64,000 nucleotides of DNA, from positions 15,444,154-15,508,153 of the forward strand of contig NC_087091.1 of the NCBI RefSeq assembly GCF_963855985.1, in the 5' to 3' direction. This document shows positions 11,722 to 24,422 of this stretch, piece after piece. Below the pieces are notes generated by a model. That model saw nothing but the letters and a program-made list of their open reading frames with translations, ran no database searches and was not told where the DNA came from. The position numbers were made by a program, and so were the translations under genes. This DNA comes from Ostrinia nubilalis. Taxonomy: Eukaryota; Arthropoda; Insecta; Lepidoptera; Crambidae. The stretch's first letter is position 1. The number at the start of each line of letters is the position of its first letter.

Positions 11722-12158
11722 GTCTTCTGAGAATATCAGGTAAGCACTGCCTGATCTCTTTTTCACCCTCTTTAGAAAGCTAAATAAATAGGTAAACCAT
11801 CCTTCACTGACATAATCTTGGATTTCACATGCTGAAAATACCTATAAATGTACGTATATTAACTTCTTAATAAACCTTTATAAAAGCTAACATTGTCGCA
11901 CCGCTTTGTGAATAGCTGTAGCCTTAACGGCTTGTTACAAAAAGAGTCTTGTAGGCGCCCAAATTGAAAGATAACTACCAGTTTGAATAATTAACTTTAT
12001 CTGGTTTCCATTCAAATTATTGTTCGCGACTAATTTACGAGCATAAACAGGAAGTAAACACTAAACTGTATTTGATCATATTATGTTTTAATTCATAGTA
12101 AACGTTACAACAGATATGAGTAAGTATGCAGTAAGCTTCCTCCCAATAAGAATTTTGG
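11722..12158. other. AT-rich intronic sequence, nothing recognised
   Basis: No supported feature. Confidence 0.4.
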
Positions 12159-12326
12159 AGGTATTCCTCTAAGCGCATTTTTAGAGGCGCACCTGATGAA
12201 GCGCACCTATGTCATGTTGCCCTAGTACTTTTTATTCATCTTAGTAAGGATAAAGTTTAAAATCTCTTTCTTAGTAAACATAGGTGCGCTTTGAGGAATA
12301 TTTTAGGTGCGCTTCGAGGAATACCT
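12159..12326. mobile_element. Palindromic element, about 168 bp
   Basis: The outer arms AGGTATTCCTCTAAGCGCA (12159) and the inverse of GCGCTTCGAGGAATACCT (ending 12326) pair. Inner arms AAGCGCACCTATG (12199-12211) pair with CATAGGTGCGCTTTG (12279-12293). The repeated AAGCGCACCT module in both arms makes it a nested palindrome. I know of no named family. Confidence 0.65.
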
Positions 12327-14414
12327 ACCTCGAATTTCGATAGAGGTTTAAAGTTTTCGATCTAGAAAAAATATTCTAGCTAGGTGTGTTAGATCTTTTA
12401 AGTGCCGACATCCACTTGGTTAACGGCGACCCTACTAAAGCAAAATACATTGTAACAACGCATTTCTCTTTCCAAATTAAACATGCGTTTTGTAACAAGG
12501 CCATAAATCAAATTAAATTGACATAAATCAAGGCATCATAACCGATGTGAACGGAACATCGAAATTGTGTATTTCCGACTGCAACTAAGTGTTCTATTGA
12601 GGAAATGGAAATGTACCAAAGTATGTAACATAATTAACAGTGTCTTAGGTAGCTTAAATAGTTATTTAATGTCGATACTTCTTTTTTAATCCTCTTCATT
12701 AAACAGGAACCATCAGCATTGTGTTGGATTCAAAAAGGGTAATTTTATTATACTTATCTTTGAATTTGCACGACAGATAAATCTACCAGACTTTCAAAAT
12801 CACAAATTTTTTGGTAAATCCAATTAATGAGAGCCTTAATGCAGTACAATTAAGACGATTCATAAAGAAAAAAAAAGTTTACAAAACAGAAAATTAATAT
12901 GTAGTTTAAAAAACAAAAAAAAACACGCTTTTAATTACGCACTAAAAGGTCAAAAATTAGAAGTTCCTATGGCCACCTCCCGACTCCATCATCAGACTAG
13001 CTCGATGGTACCATAATTTTGTATTGTCATCTAATCTACATAAATATCATTGCCAAGTTTCATGATGATACAAGAATAAGAAGTGCGTGTAATTCAGATT
13101 CTTAGATTCCATTAAAATATTCCATAAAAGCGTGTTAAAAAGAAGAAAAACCTAAACTTTCTTTCGGAACTGCTCGTGTTTCTTCGTTTAGTTCAGTCGT
13201 TGTTATCTATACTAAGCTGTTACACTACCTCTCTATAAACAGCTTCAGTTCCGTAAAGCCGGCAATTTGCATGTTGTCTTGCAGACAGGTACACAGACGC
13301 AATTATTCGCGCCGCGGTGATTTAGACGGCCACTGACCACTGCTGGCCAGTGGGCTCTCAATCATGTCAGCGCTTGCTGGTAATTATTATGATTGTCTCG
13401 TTGATTAATTTGGCGGAAGAAATAATTGTTATTTCTTGTCTTAAGTGATAAGGAAAAGTATCTTGTCGTCGGTAAGTGTAGTTCTACATATATGAAGTTA
13501 TCTAAGATCGGTGTTACTATTATTACCAAAGTCGGCTTTCTTCATTCATATAGGTATTGTGGATTGCATGCAACATAATTATAATTATGAGATCTCAAAT
13601 CTAAGCTAGTAGTGCCGCTATAGGTGTATGCCTCAATCGGACCGACGTTTAATGTGCCCTTCAGAGTATATGTCCCTCAGAGAGTCAAGATCATTCAAGA
13701 CAGTATGCTCTTTAATTTTCCATTGCGTTAACCCACTTGTGATTGGAACCCAGGATCCCCTGGATCGAGAAAGTCCTCTCTATAAGTACTTTACAACTGA
13801 GAGAACAGATCAGTATCTAATGGACTTCAGCTTGATGTAGCCTTGCATATTCTATACAGAAAGGTGCTTGCGGCGATTTCCACACAGCAATACAAAACCG
13901 AAATTATCTTACTTCAACTCCCATCTTTCAAAAACGCCGGCGCAGCACATCTGATCCATGCGCGCACAATGAATGAAGATGCATTACTATAAGAGGCACC
14001 ATTAGCGGCAATAGAAAGCTCAATTTAATGCGATGTCGTTGTCAGTATTTGCATATCATAATGCCGGAATGACATCGTGACGGCCCACGCTGGTGGTCCA
14101 AGGGATGGGGTGTTAGCGGGGTAGATTTTGTTAAGGGAAAAGGTATGGGAACTTGTAGAAAATGGACATCTTCTGATGGTCATTTACGGCATAAAGGTGA
14201 TTTAGTTGACTACCAGACATCACTTACTCCTTAAATATCTTGTACAAAGTACTATGTAGTACATTAGAAAATATTGACATTACTTACTCCATAAATACAT
14301 ATACTGTACAAAGTAATATGCAGTACATTGGAAAATTTTTGGAGTGAGTGCTTTTTTAATTCCCTTTGACCTTCTTTACTATAGGTTTAATGATTGGATT
14401 CCGAGCGAGACGTA
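12327..14414. other. Unique intronic sequence with two less AT-rich patches
   Basis: 13250-13380 (GCGCCGCGGTGATTTAGACG, CTGGCCAGTGG) and 13930-14120 (AACGCCGGCGCAGCACATC, CGGCCCACGCTGGTGG) are more mixed in base composition than their surroundings, lack ORFs and do not resemble the repeats here. They are candidates for conserved noncoding DNA, but nothing in a single sequence proves it. Confidence 0.35.
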
Positions 14415-14530
14415 TTTTTTTATCCACAACGAGGAAGCTCTTGGCCTGTATCTCACCTGATGGTAAGTGATGATCAGGCCAAAGGTGGAAGCGAGTTTCA
14501 CCCGAAATCCTCAACCATGGAGGAACTGGC
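14415..14530 (+). mobile_element. Dispersed retro-repeat, copy 1
   Basis: TTTTTTATCCACAACGAGG AAGCTCTTGG then CTCACCTGATGGTAAGTGAT and AAGGTGGAAGCGAG. The reverse complement of the same unit is at about 51283-51390. The CTCACCTGATGGTAAGTGAT segment is a widespread lepidopteran LINE/SINE motif (recalled). The 71-codon ORF across it is not a gene. Confidence 0.6.
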
Positions 14531-15717
14531 TATAATACCTCTAACTATCGGTTTCCTCTCCTCTATTAACATTAAGACAGCAAGCAGTTGGATAGTAACT
14601 ATCAAATAAGTTAGTCGCTTTTCCTTTGGCCCATTGTCAGCGTCGGACGCCAGCCCATACACCACCATAAACAGACAAATCAGCATCGCACAAAAGGCGA
14701 GTAAAACAAAGTTCTGCTTTCACTCGCCCTGAAAGGGAACGTTAATTTTTAGGAATCCGTAGGCAACAGATAGAAAAAATCTTTGATGGTTCATAGCAGC
14801 TGTTCGCTTATTATTTTTCTTCTATGGTGTGGATTATAACAACTGTCACCTTAGTGTCAGGCTCAGTGAGCTTCATGACATGGTTCAATTGGATTGGCAG
14901 CATAACGTGAACTCGGAACAATGGAATTAAAACGTTCTTTTTATGTCTCTTCTGGAATTTTTGTAGGACTGAAAAAAGTAGTTTTTACGCAAAGGTTTCA
15001 TTCAACTCGCATTCCAGTTTTGCTTAAACTAGCCGTCATACGACTCCGCGATACGGAATCATCAAAAAAAGTTTCGTACGTGTTCCAATCACATAATTTC
15101 AGCTAATATTTTACTGCAATTGAGGCTCTAATTCTCTTACTGTAGCCATATTGGAGTATTGTAGGTACACCAACATCTAGCTTAACATATCTTCTAAAAC
15201 ACGGTATTATTCTTGTATGACAAATTAAGTGCATTCAAATGGCAACACTGAATGTTTTGTTACCTGATTGAAATTTAATGTCGTGCTTTTACTAACGTAT
15301 CACCTAGCCATCTCTACCAGTTTTTGTCACATGGAAAATTGGATCCGACGTCGGCAGAGGAGAAAGTGAAATATCGAATAATACTGATAGTAATTCTCGA
15401 TAACACTTATAGGTCAGGGTATGGTGATCAAAAGACGTTCGGCGAAAAAGTTGATTGTGTTTATACGGTAAATGCCGAAAATTTCTACCCGGAGACGGCA
15501 ATCAAGGGACGTGAATGGGAATTTAAAGGTATTTATCTTTATGATGTTTTTTCTCATAAATAAGTATTGACTTTCAAGGTGGTTTTCGTCATACAAAGTT
15601 CACCGCGATGGATGTTCGGACAGCCCATAATTTTATTCTTTATTGATTGAAGACTGAGGTGTCGATTGTAAGTGGATTATTTTTAATTCATCGTTTTTTT
15701 TTCTCCTCTGTAACGTA
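14531..15717. other. AT-rich intronic sequence
   Basis: Overlapping short ORFs on both strands at 15304-15596 show no recognised domain. Nothing else was identified. Confidence 0.4.
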
Positions 15718-15850
15718 AAGTCTTTATGGGGTAGTCGTTAAAAAGTTAGCCTGTTTAGATCCTAGGTTCAATGCCTGGTGGGACACATTTATGATGTGAT
15801 TAAGCTTGAATCATCTTAAATGCCTGAAAAAATGAATACACTTGCGTAAG
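15718..15850 (+). mobile_element. Possible tRNA-derived SINE fragment
   Basis: GTTAGCCTGTTTAGATCCTA then GGTTCAATGCCTGGTGGGAC resembles a tRNA T-arm with a good pol III B box (GGTTCAATGCC). The A box is weak, and tail and TSD were not resolved. It is not a functional tRNA because no acceptor stem closes. Confidence 0.45.
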
Positions 15851-17326
15851 AAGTCATTTAAAGTCATGTCACCATGTCAGACACCAATGGACACCCATAG
15901 AGTCTGACACTAGTGTTGTGACAACACACGATTGAAGTTGATCTTTTCTTACTAATTCTGCTTCACTTTCGCATTCATAATCGTATTATTTTAGTTGCCC
16001 AACACTATCTATCAACATCAAATATGCTTTTCATCAAGTTCAACATTGTGATTTCTGTTCTTCATGTTTAGTTTATAGTAATAGCAATTGCGAAATTGCA
16101 TGTCTCTCTCACTTTGTCATGTAGGGATATACTCAATAAATCAATGCCAACGTCCAATGGGCCTACCGAAATGTATTGATCCATAGATCCCAAAGCGTCA
16201 GATCTATTGACATGAAGAGGCAAGTATCTCTTCATCATGAGATTAAGTCAGATTCTCAATTGTTGAAAGCCCACTGTCTTTAAGTTTCTCAGCGTTTCTC
16301 AAACATGATGTTGACTAAGTAATTTTGACCTCAAGTATCTAGAATAATAAAAGTCTAACTTGAGCTGCCCGAGAGTTATTCTTTTATCTTGATGAATGCA
16401 AACAATTGGCAATTTCATAAAGGAGTAGGTACCTTCATAGATCTTTTTTCTTCGTTTAGCCAAAAATTGACCAAATAATGAAGTCCATTAAATAGGTAGC
16501 GGTGTGTAATTTAAATAAAATATTCGATAAAGATACTCCTCAAATAAACTGCTTTTAGAGAAAGTTATGGAAACAACCAATAAGTTTTAGAACCATAAAT
16601 AGTCGTGACTATACTCGTCGCAATGATCAAAGCGAACATTTATTCAGGCATTATTTTACAGACAACAACACATCAGAGCATACATGTTTGTTGGAAAATA
16701 GCCACTATTACAACATACATAAAATGCCATAGTGATGAGCTTGATTTACTGTCGTCTGTATGTATCAGAGTTATTAGCGGAGAAAAAATAGCAATTTCGA
16801 TCAAAGAAGTTTATTGAACTCTGAAGGCAACAAGAAGCTTAATTTGGCTTCAAAACATCATCTTCGACCAAAGCATTGCCTCTTTTGATATACTAATAAA
16901 AGTGGCTTTGATATTCGTAACTAATTCCTTTTGTAACTTGAGACTTCCTTGATTTACAAAACTATAAGTCAAGTATAAGGCAAGATGTGCTTTTGAAGTT
17001 TGAATGGACAATTCAAATGGAAAGGAAAGCCAGAATTTGCATTGTATCAAAGGTATATGTTTATGTTTAGTCAAAGCGAACGAGAACTTTGAAATGAGAC
17101 GTAAATATGAACTATAAACTATTGTTTTCGAACTTTGAGTAATGAAGCTCGCTCCGTGTCAGTCGTATCTCGCTTCGATTTGTTTCTGTTGTATTTTGAT
17201 TACAATAGCACCAAATAAGTACGAGTACTTTTGATTCAAACTTAGTTCCAGACAGTTTTATCTTTGCAAGATCCTAAATCTTAGTCTATAGACGGATTTT
17301 TAAATCCAACGCATAAACGTTGGTAG
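15851..17326. other. AT-rich intronic sequence, nothing recognised
   Basis: Short ORFs (70-74 codons) show no recognisable domain. Confidence 0.4.
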
Positions 17327-17451
17327 AGTTAGCATCAAGAAGTTCGTGTCACCAAAGTGGCCAAGAAGTTGACAAAACCTTATCCCAATGTAACAAAGAA
17401 GAGTTGCGGACTTTTTGGCAATTTTGGGTGTCACGAACAATTTGACTGTAA
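17327..17451. mobile_element. MITE, AGCGTCAAATAG-terminus family, copy 2
   Basis: AGTTAGCATCAAGAAGTTCG ..CACCAAAGTGGCCAAGAAGT on the left pairs with ..GGGTGTCACGAACAATTTGA CTGTAA on the right. About 125 bp; same interior (AACCTTATCCCAATGTAACA) as the 8928-9064 copy. Confidence 0.65.
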
Positions 17452-18790
17452 GCTCTTGCTCTTGCCTTTGCCAACCTTCTCAAAAACGATTTGAAATCCT
17501 AAGCTAGTTATTATGACGATATTTCCTTGCATGACTTAACCTCAGATATTGGCGACTAGCATTTCCAGAAATATGATCTGAGAGTAACCAACCACTGTCA
17601 ACCGACGCCGGCGCATTGCGCATGCTTTCTTCAGTCCGATATTATATTAATTACTGACAGGATATCGCCAGGGGCCGGTCAGCCGTGTGTGAACTTGGCG
17701 CTAATGATGGAAGGGTTAGGGCTAGTGCAGACTATTGGGTGATTTGCAAATAAATCGGTAGTTACGGCGTGCAGATAGTGCGAATTTAAAAGTAAGAGCA
17801 ATAGGAATCAAACTTATGTATTATGTTGTACATGTTCTTAGACTTTGAATATTGAAAAAGCTCATCAATTATGTAATGTGTCAATTCTCCATATCTTTCT
17901 TTTTCCGTTTCTAAAACTAATTTTATAATAAAGGTTCTTGCTAAATTTCTGAATAATAATAAAGATAAAATTAAAAATGCTACGTAATATAGGAATGGTT
18001 TCACAAATCATTTAGCGCATTTACTTTATTTTGTCAGTCTGGGTCTGTTTAGACTTAGACTCTAGTAGTACTCAGTCCGCAAAACTTCCTTTGAATATAA
18101 TTTTAAGAGTATTCAGCAAAACCCTTACCTTGTACACTAAGCCTAACTTCGTAATAGCCTTAGATGCATCCGTTGATACGAGAACGAGTAACGCACGTCA
18201 TGGGAGCAGCGAAAGTACACATTATGACTTACACCTCGGGCGATCACCATACACCGACCGCAAACACCAAATTGGTTTTTATTTTGACATGCTTCCGACC
18301 CCCCATTAATCTAAAACCAACCTTATTCAACATTGCAAAGAGTTGAGGTTACTCTGGGTTCTAATTACGGGTATCGTACGCGTGGAAACAAATTCAGCTG
18401 CGCACGAGTCGATTGTATGCGAAGGTAATAGAGTTCAAATTGGGTAGTGAGATAGAATCGAACGGTGCTAGATCACATTTGATTATTTTGTACTGACAAG
18501 CAAATTAGCTGATTCCTTTGTCTAGTTTGGATGTATTACTGAGATAGCGATTAAAAGAGTACTGATAAGGGAGCTAGGCGTGCTGTTCAATTAAGCATTT
18601 CATTTGACACCGTATGAATGAAATATTATACAGAGTGTTCCCAAAAATACTCATAAAGGGAAATTGATGAATAAAACACCCAGATACTACAAGAGGTTTT
18701 ATGAAATGCGCTCATGATGCCGAACTTGTCATGTGCATAATTTATTTTAAAAAAGCACGACAACCAAGCCTTTAATAATATTTCATAAGT
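17452..18790. other. Intronic sequence, mostly unique
   Basis: 17590-17720 is a less AT-rich patch without an ORF. 18031-18346 carries two overlapping ORFs without recognisable domains. Nothing is supported as a gene. Confidence 0.4.
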
Positions 18791-18801
18791 ACCAACGTTG
18801 C

Positions 18802-18857
18802 TATTGGCCTTTGTCCAGCAGTGGACGTCATTTGGCTGAAAACGAACGAACGAACGA
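18802..18857 (+). mobile_element. RTE-like 3' tail, (AACG)n lineage, 56 bp
   Basis: CCTTTGTCCAGCAGTGGACG TCATTTGGCTGAAAACGAACGAACGAA sits between perfect 11-bp TSDs, ACCAACGTTGC, at 18791-18801 and 18858-18868. It is among the shortest recognisable RTE insertions in the window. Confidence 0.88.
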
Positions 18858-18868
18858 ACCAACGTTGC

Positions 18869-19980
18869 GATACATAGGAGGACTGTCGGTAACTAGGGAG
18901 TGCTTAACTCTCTCTAAGTTTTATGCTTTAAATCAGTTGTTTGAATATTTTTAATATGAAACGGCATAACAACCTGAACAGTCTTAACATCTCACATATT
19001 ACAGCTGTAGTAGATGCTATTTTTACAACAAAAATATGTGGGATAGGTATGCTCTCTCGCCTGTACCTAATAAGATCATTGAGTGCTAGTACACTCACCC
19101 TATATGTATAATAGTTATGATCGGCTAGTTACCCAATGTGAGTTAATGAAACTTTCTTTAATTGGCCGCGTATTGTCTGACGACAAACACTTTCTCGGGC
19201 CAAATAATATAATGTCGAATAGTACAATAACTGTTGCTATGCATCAAAAAGTTTTAATTGGTTAGAAACTTTTTGGGAAGCTGAAATTGATTGCAATATG
19301 GATGTTTGGACAAGTTGGATGTTGACATGCATCTGATTGGATTTTTCATTCTGATATTAATGAAGTCAAAGACCTAGAACACGTGTAGTGTAACAATTTA
19401 ATCGACTTAAGCCCGATCGACCAAACTTTTATCCGAGAATAACTCCTGGTATAACTGGCACATTGACAGTTTCAGTGTGGGAAATATTTCAAAACTGACG
19501 ATTTATTCTGAGATTAATATTTACTCTTGTTTAATCGAATCCACCCTTAGAGCTTTATGGCGAGGTATTATAAATTATGCCTTAATTCTCCAGAAAGGAA
19601 GCAACTTGAAGACACCAGTTCCTTACTGATTAAACTCAAAACATTTTATAGTCTAAATACCTAAGAGAGTAAGGTCTAGCTTAATTCTATCTGCTTAGTT
19701 TGGGTCTAAGTAATACACTCGTAACATTCGCATAACGTTCGCTGTTGTGTCATTCATTTTAATAGAATAAGGATTGTACCATTGCGTAAAACCAAACATA
19801 CTCATCAAATCCAGTAATTTAACTATTGCTTTCTCCGTTTTATGTAGTAGTCAGATAATTACCACTACGGATATTTCCTTATCAAGTTGTATTTACTTTA
19901 AACTTTAGTCATCATCGACTACCTCTGGTGGAACGCGAATTTAATATTCTTTTGCCAGCTGAATATGCTTACGACTATGC
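18869..19980. other. AT-rich intronic sequence, nothing recognised
   Basis: No supported feature. Confidence 0.4.
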
Positions 19981-20040
19981 TATAGTCCACTGCTGGACAA
20001 AGTCCTCCCGCGACCCTCACCAGATCTTCGGTCCACCACG
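19981..20040 (-). mobile_element. Decayed RTE-like fragment
   Basis: TAGTCCACTGCTGGACAAAG TCCTCCC, then CGCGACC and CCAGATCTTCGGTCCACC, are the reverse complements of two conserved RTE 3'-end blocks. The sequence between them has been deleted. No tail or TSD was seen. Confidence 0.7.
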
Positions 20041-20751
20041 AAAGATGCTATAAGTAGTAACATTAACTACCTAGCCGATATTATTAAGTGATTTAGGTAG
20101 AATTACCATGAGTGTGAGTATATGACCAGAGAGTAGCATAGTAAAATCAGATACATGTATGAATGTAAGAGTTAAATGAAATAAACCTTACTATTAGTTA
20201 CAAAGTAGAATCAGACAATAACCTGCTCGAGTCGCACAAAGCCAGGAACACGACAACTGCACATGACCCTAGCTTTTACTGAACACAACTATTGAAAGCA
20301 ATCCGCTAGAAAGTCCCGTAATTGTATGGAATTCACTTACGCCTGTATTAAGATACGTAGAATCTGATAATTGTGAGAAACCGACCGTTTAAATTTATTG
20401 TTCATTCAATCAAACCTTAATTAGGATAAAATGATTTTTTATCATCACGAAAGTTTGTGAGCAGATGATATTAACCTCTTTTGGTCCGCTTGATTTATAA
20501 AATTAATTTGAAATCAAGGTTGTTGTTATTACCAATTTGGGTCTTACCTTTAATTAATTATCAAGTTTGTTTCATCATGAATATTGTTATGAAACAAGTG
20601 TGTTCTAGATATTAACTTTCACGATCAATGATGTTTTAATATCAAAGGAACAAGTAGGTACTTAGAGCAAAAACTGTAGTTGTAACTTGATTCCTATGCT
20701 TGATACCACAGTACGGAAATATACCCATACCTACATTAGAAAAGAGTCAAA
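20041..20751. other. AT-rich intronic sequence, nothing recognised
   Basis: No supported feature. Confidence 0.4.
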
Positions 20752-20866
20752 TGCCCGTTTTCACCATCAATCCCTATTTTTTAAGTGACCCCTTTAAAAA
20801 CAAATGTTATGTGTTACCATGGGGTCACTTAAAAAATAGGGATTGATGGTGCAAAGTCAAACGGAC
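20752..20866. mobile_element. Palindromic MITE, about 115 bp
   Basis: Opens TGCCCGTTTTCACCATCAAT, the terminus seen at 8325. It continues CCCTATTTTTTAAGTGACCCC, repeated inverted as GGGGTCACTTAAAAAATAGGG; about 24-26 bases form the loop. The right outer arm has drifted (GCAAAGTCAAACGGACA). Confidence 0.8.
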
Positions 20867-21634
20867 ATAAAAATTACAGATTATACAGAATTGATCCTTA
20901 ATTCAAGCTAGATTTTATAGCGTTTACCTCTAAAGATATGTTGTCAAACCCATCAATTACGTAATAGAAAAGATGATGATGGTTTCTGGACAGTCACTTT
21001 AACTCATTAAATTTTATTGCTTATCGGAAGACTAAATGTAATATCTGTAATCACTTTCCACCAACTCCGCTTTTCCTGCACCGGGTGAGTATTTAAATGT
21101 TCGATGCAAATGAAGGAAACATGTTCCCATAGATTTTCACCAGTCAACGTCAACAACTGGTCCTGTTGTGACAGACAAACAAGCACGTGTGTCGGTACTA
21201 TATCAACAAAAGCTAGAACCTACTATAATGAGCCCTATTTTCAAACAACATAAGAATCCAATTTGAAAAGCAAACCAGTAGATCATCAAAGTAAAAGCAT
21301 TTCAAAATTAAACGATTCGGAACCCTATTAGAACGACGTTAAAGGTCAGAGAGATGATAATACAAGAGCAGATGTTGGTCCTTTATAAATAGAGGAAGAT
21401 AAAATACAAACAATTATGGACCCTTTGTGGAAAGCAATAAAGATCAATCAAAAGATGACGCTAGTTGACTGGCTGACGGGCATGTGAATGATCACGATGG
21501 TTATCAAGGTGAGGCAGTTATCAATGCCGTTAACGAAAGTGAATGTGAAATTTGAGATGCAACTAATGCTCGTGCCTGAGACATTGAGATGCATCGTCTA
21601 TTTAGAATTCTAAACGATTATTTCGTAAATAGAA
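20867..21634. other. AT-rich intronic sequence, nothing recognised
   Basis: No ORF above 60 codons and no repeat were identified. Confidence 0.4.
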
Positions 21635-21637
21635 TTA

Positions 21638-21755
21638 GGCTGAGTTGCACCACCTAACTTTGACCGTAACTATAACGATAACCGGTGGTTTTTGTATGGA
21701 GTTTGACAGATTTTTGACGTTTGTCAAAGTTAAAGTAATATGGTGCAACCCAGCC
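21638..21755 (-). mobile_element. Harbinger-like MITE, 118 bp, copy 2
   Basis: Same length as, and reverse orientation to, the copy at 4093-4210. Termini are GGCTGAGTTGCACCA and inverted GGCTGGGTTGCACCA, with TTA duplications at 21635-21637 and 21756-21758. It is less mutated at the termini than copy 1. Confidence 0.85.
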
Positions 21756-21758
21756 TTA

Positions 21759-22568
21759 GTGCTATTCTAACCAAAATTGCAACAAAAGGTGCCTTACCTA
21801 CCTATCCAATTTGTAACCCCTTGATAAAATTGTCTGATCTCCCATCTACTTGGAAGTAGGTACCTATATTTCTTGAGAGAATATTGACTGAAATAATTTG
21901 AATTTGGAAAGTAGCCAGTAGTAAATTGTTTGTTTAGTCTTAGAATAATGATATGCAAAGGTATCTTTATCAGATAGTTTAAGCAAAGCAAAGTGTTCGC
22001 AGTTGCAAACACGAATCCAGAAACATGATTACACTGAGTAAGTTGAGTTGTGTAATATGAAATATTGAAATCCACACAGACACACTGAGTACAATATTTA
22101 TCAAAACTACCGCACAATGCCTAGCATCTAAGCTTTGACTATCTTATTTTATTGCTTTAACGCAACGTAACGTAAGCTTACGCTTTTCCGGAAACACTAA
22201 ATGTTTATAATATAGGGAATGCTGTAAATTAATTGGAATTGTTATTAGCGGATGCATACATAGCTTAGTATTGAGCAATCTTAGTTGAAGACTTTCGACT
22301 TTAATATACGAGTAATACGTTAGTCAATATGTGTGTATCAAAAGGAAACGGCATTGTGATTTCCAAAAAAAAATAATCGCGAGCAAATCTAGCTTGTCAT
22401 AATGCAATTACTGAAATTCTTAAAAATTTTACTAACTTACAGCTAATTTATAAAGCTTCCTGAAACTTATAAGATGCAGATATTGTCGTTAAAACAAGAC
22501 GACGTCTAGATAGTTTATTAATTAGTCTTTAGGTACTAAACTAAAGGGTCACTAAAAGTTAAAAAATA
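21759..22568. other. AT-rich intronic sequence
   Basis: A 107-codon minus-strand ORF (21794-22117) has no recognisable domain and is probably chance. Nothing else seen. Confidence 0.4.
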
Positions 22569-22931
22569 ATGAGTGATTGTTCCCTCTCAGTTCAAGATGG
22601 AAAGAGGAAAATACTGGAACAACAATTGTTTAAAAAGTTACAGACCACAGTATATTCCACAATTGCTGATAACTTTGAAACAACTTTATCAAGGAATTTC
22701 TCCGTAGTAACAGGTAGATATCACGATCTTATTTCCACTGCAGTTTATTATCGTTGCTTACTGAGAAATGTTCTTGATAACCAAACAAGTACCAACGAGA
22801 TTAAATGCATAAAATCTCATTACAGTACTATTGTAGATTGCGGTAGCAGACGGAAGGCAGAGCATGTAAACATTGCGCAAAGGTATCGTGTAACCAACAA
22901 TATGGCACGTCTGGACAATTGTCATAACTAA
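22569..22931 (+). CDS. Unrecognised 120-codon ORF inside the intron (doubtful)
   Basis: It opens MSDCSLSVQDGKRKILEQQL and ends NNMARLDNCHN. Composition is balanced (charged, polar and hydrophobic residues interspersed), unlike most AT-biased ORFs here. I recognise no domain, signal peptide or membrane segment. A relic of a reverse transcriptase lies just downstream on the other strand, so it may be part of an old element. A chance ORF remains quite possible. Confidence 0.2.
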   Translation: MSDCSLSVQDGKRKILEQQLFKKLQTTVYSTIADNFETTLSRNFSVVTGRYHDLISTAVYYRCLLRNVLDNQTSTNEIKCIKSHYSTIVDCGSRRKAEHVNIAQRYRVTNNMARLDNCHN

Positions 22932-22943
22932 ATAACCAGTTTT

Positions 22944-23024
22944 GAATTTGCGAGATTTTCCGCATTCGACGAGTTCATTAGGGTATTAAAAAGCGGGCGC
23001 AGCAGCGAGCCTTGAGGGATGCCT
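22944..23024 (-). pseudogene. Reverse-transcriptase relic (GIPQGSLL block)
   Basis: The minus strand reads GIPQGSLLRPLFNTLMNSSN. This is the conserved (G)(I/V)PQGS.L.P.LFN block of non-LTR reverse transcriptases, preceding the FADD catalytic block. Only about 27 codons are recognisable; stops lie just beyond both ends. No catalytic FADD segment is nearby, so this is a dead fragment. Confidence 0.75.
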
Positions 23025-24422
23025 ATTTATTTTATTCGAATGATTCGATTAACTTGAAAGCTTTTTCTACCTACATATACTTTGTAATAGTTACAAGATT
23101 ACAAGAGGTATGGTATAATAAAATATGATCTGAAATTTTAATTACAACATCAGATAATGAGATATCATAAGCTGAACTGTAATCATTAGTAATTTAGAAT
23201 GATAATTACCTACAAACTGATTCATTACTTTTACTAGATCTAAAAAGAAAACCTAACTTTTTCGAACTGATTGATTCTAAACATGATCAAATAATAAGTG
23301 CATTCTAATGCTATTAAGAAAAGTGGAACAGGAAAGAAATATCAAGCAAAAAATATAAGAAGCATTGGTGAAACTTGTCAAAGTGAAACTGTGGAACAAT
23401 ATAGGAATAGCCATAAGTTATAATTATTTCTTGTATCATCGTTGGGAACGTTGGAACAATGACAACTGCATAAAGTATAGCTTATGGGTTTTTATCCCGG
23501 AAACATGTAATTCCCGTGTGATCAAATTAAAAAGTTGTATCATGGGTGTATCGTGAAAGATGGTGACATGGTATACTTTACTTAAAATTACGTTATTGTT
23601 CGCATAATGAGTCGTAATTAATTATGTCTTAATTCCCAGTAAATCAGATAATTTAAAAGAAAAATAAAAACGCCTTAAGTTAATTGACCTTTAACTTGGG
23701 TGATGTACATTCCGAATTTATTTTTCAAGTTAATGTTTTGGTTCTAGAATCTGGAAGAATTTTATATTAAGTTTCCGTTATCTATTATTTTATTTTCCAA
23801 CCTATTACTTGACTAAGTTAAGTATGCCACTTACAAATAAAAGCTGAAAATTATTCAAAAGTTGGCTGCATACTAGTAATAATATTTTATATATTGTTAA
23901 TGAAACCGACTTTAGAATGTGGTCTTGAGTTGACATCCGACCGTTACAGCTAAACCAGTGACCCGTGTTGTTCTTTATACAGTCAGTACCTCAATAACTT
24001 CTATATTACTCCTTAAATCTATGAGGTTAAGGACAAAAGTAGTATGTTCGTAGAAAACTGTATCATATGTGTAACGTTACGACTGAACAATTGTATCAGC
24101 ATTTCTATCTTTCGTGTTCACGGTATTGTTTTTACTTTCGCGTTTGAGATTACTTTAAGAACTACGAGTTCGCATGTATTATTGTTATTGCTAATGATTA
24201 TATTACTTATTAGCAAGATCATTTTTGGAATGTTAAAGGTTGTCAATTTTATAGTGTCATCAGCATTGCAAATGCGCTTATTTGCGTTGAATATAATCTG
24301 CATTACTAATTCTGCATTAAGTTTGTTTAATTATTAACGTGTTTAACGTCGTTTCGTAAGATAAAAAGAAACAAATTAAACAAAAAAACAAGGAATCCAA
24401 ATGAGCCATCGATTTATACATA
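23025..24422. other. AT-rich intronic sequence, nothing recognised
   Basis: ORFs at 24044-24337 (+) and 24118-24303 (-) overlap in antisense and are hydrophobic or AT-driven; not supported as genes. The stretch ends at the Helitron insertion site. Confidence 0.4.
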
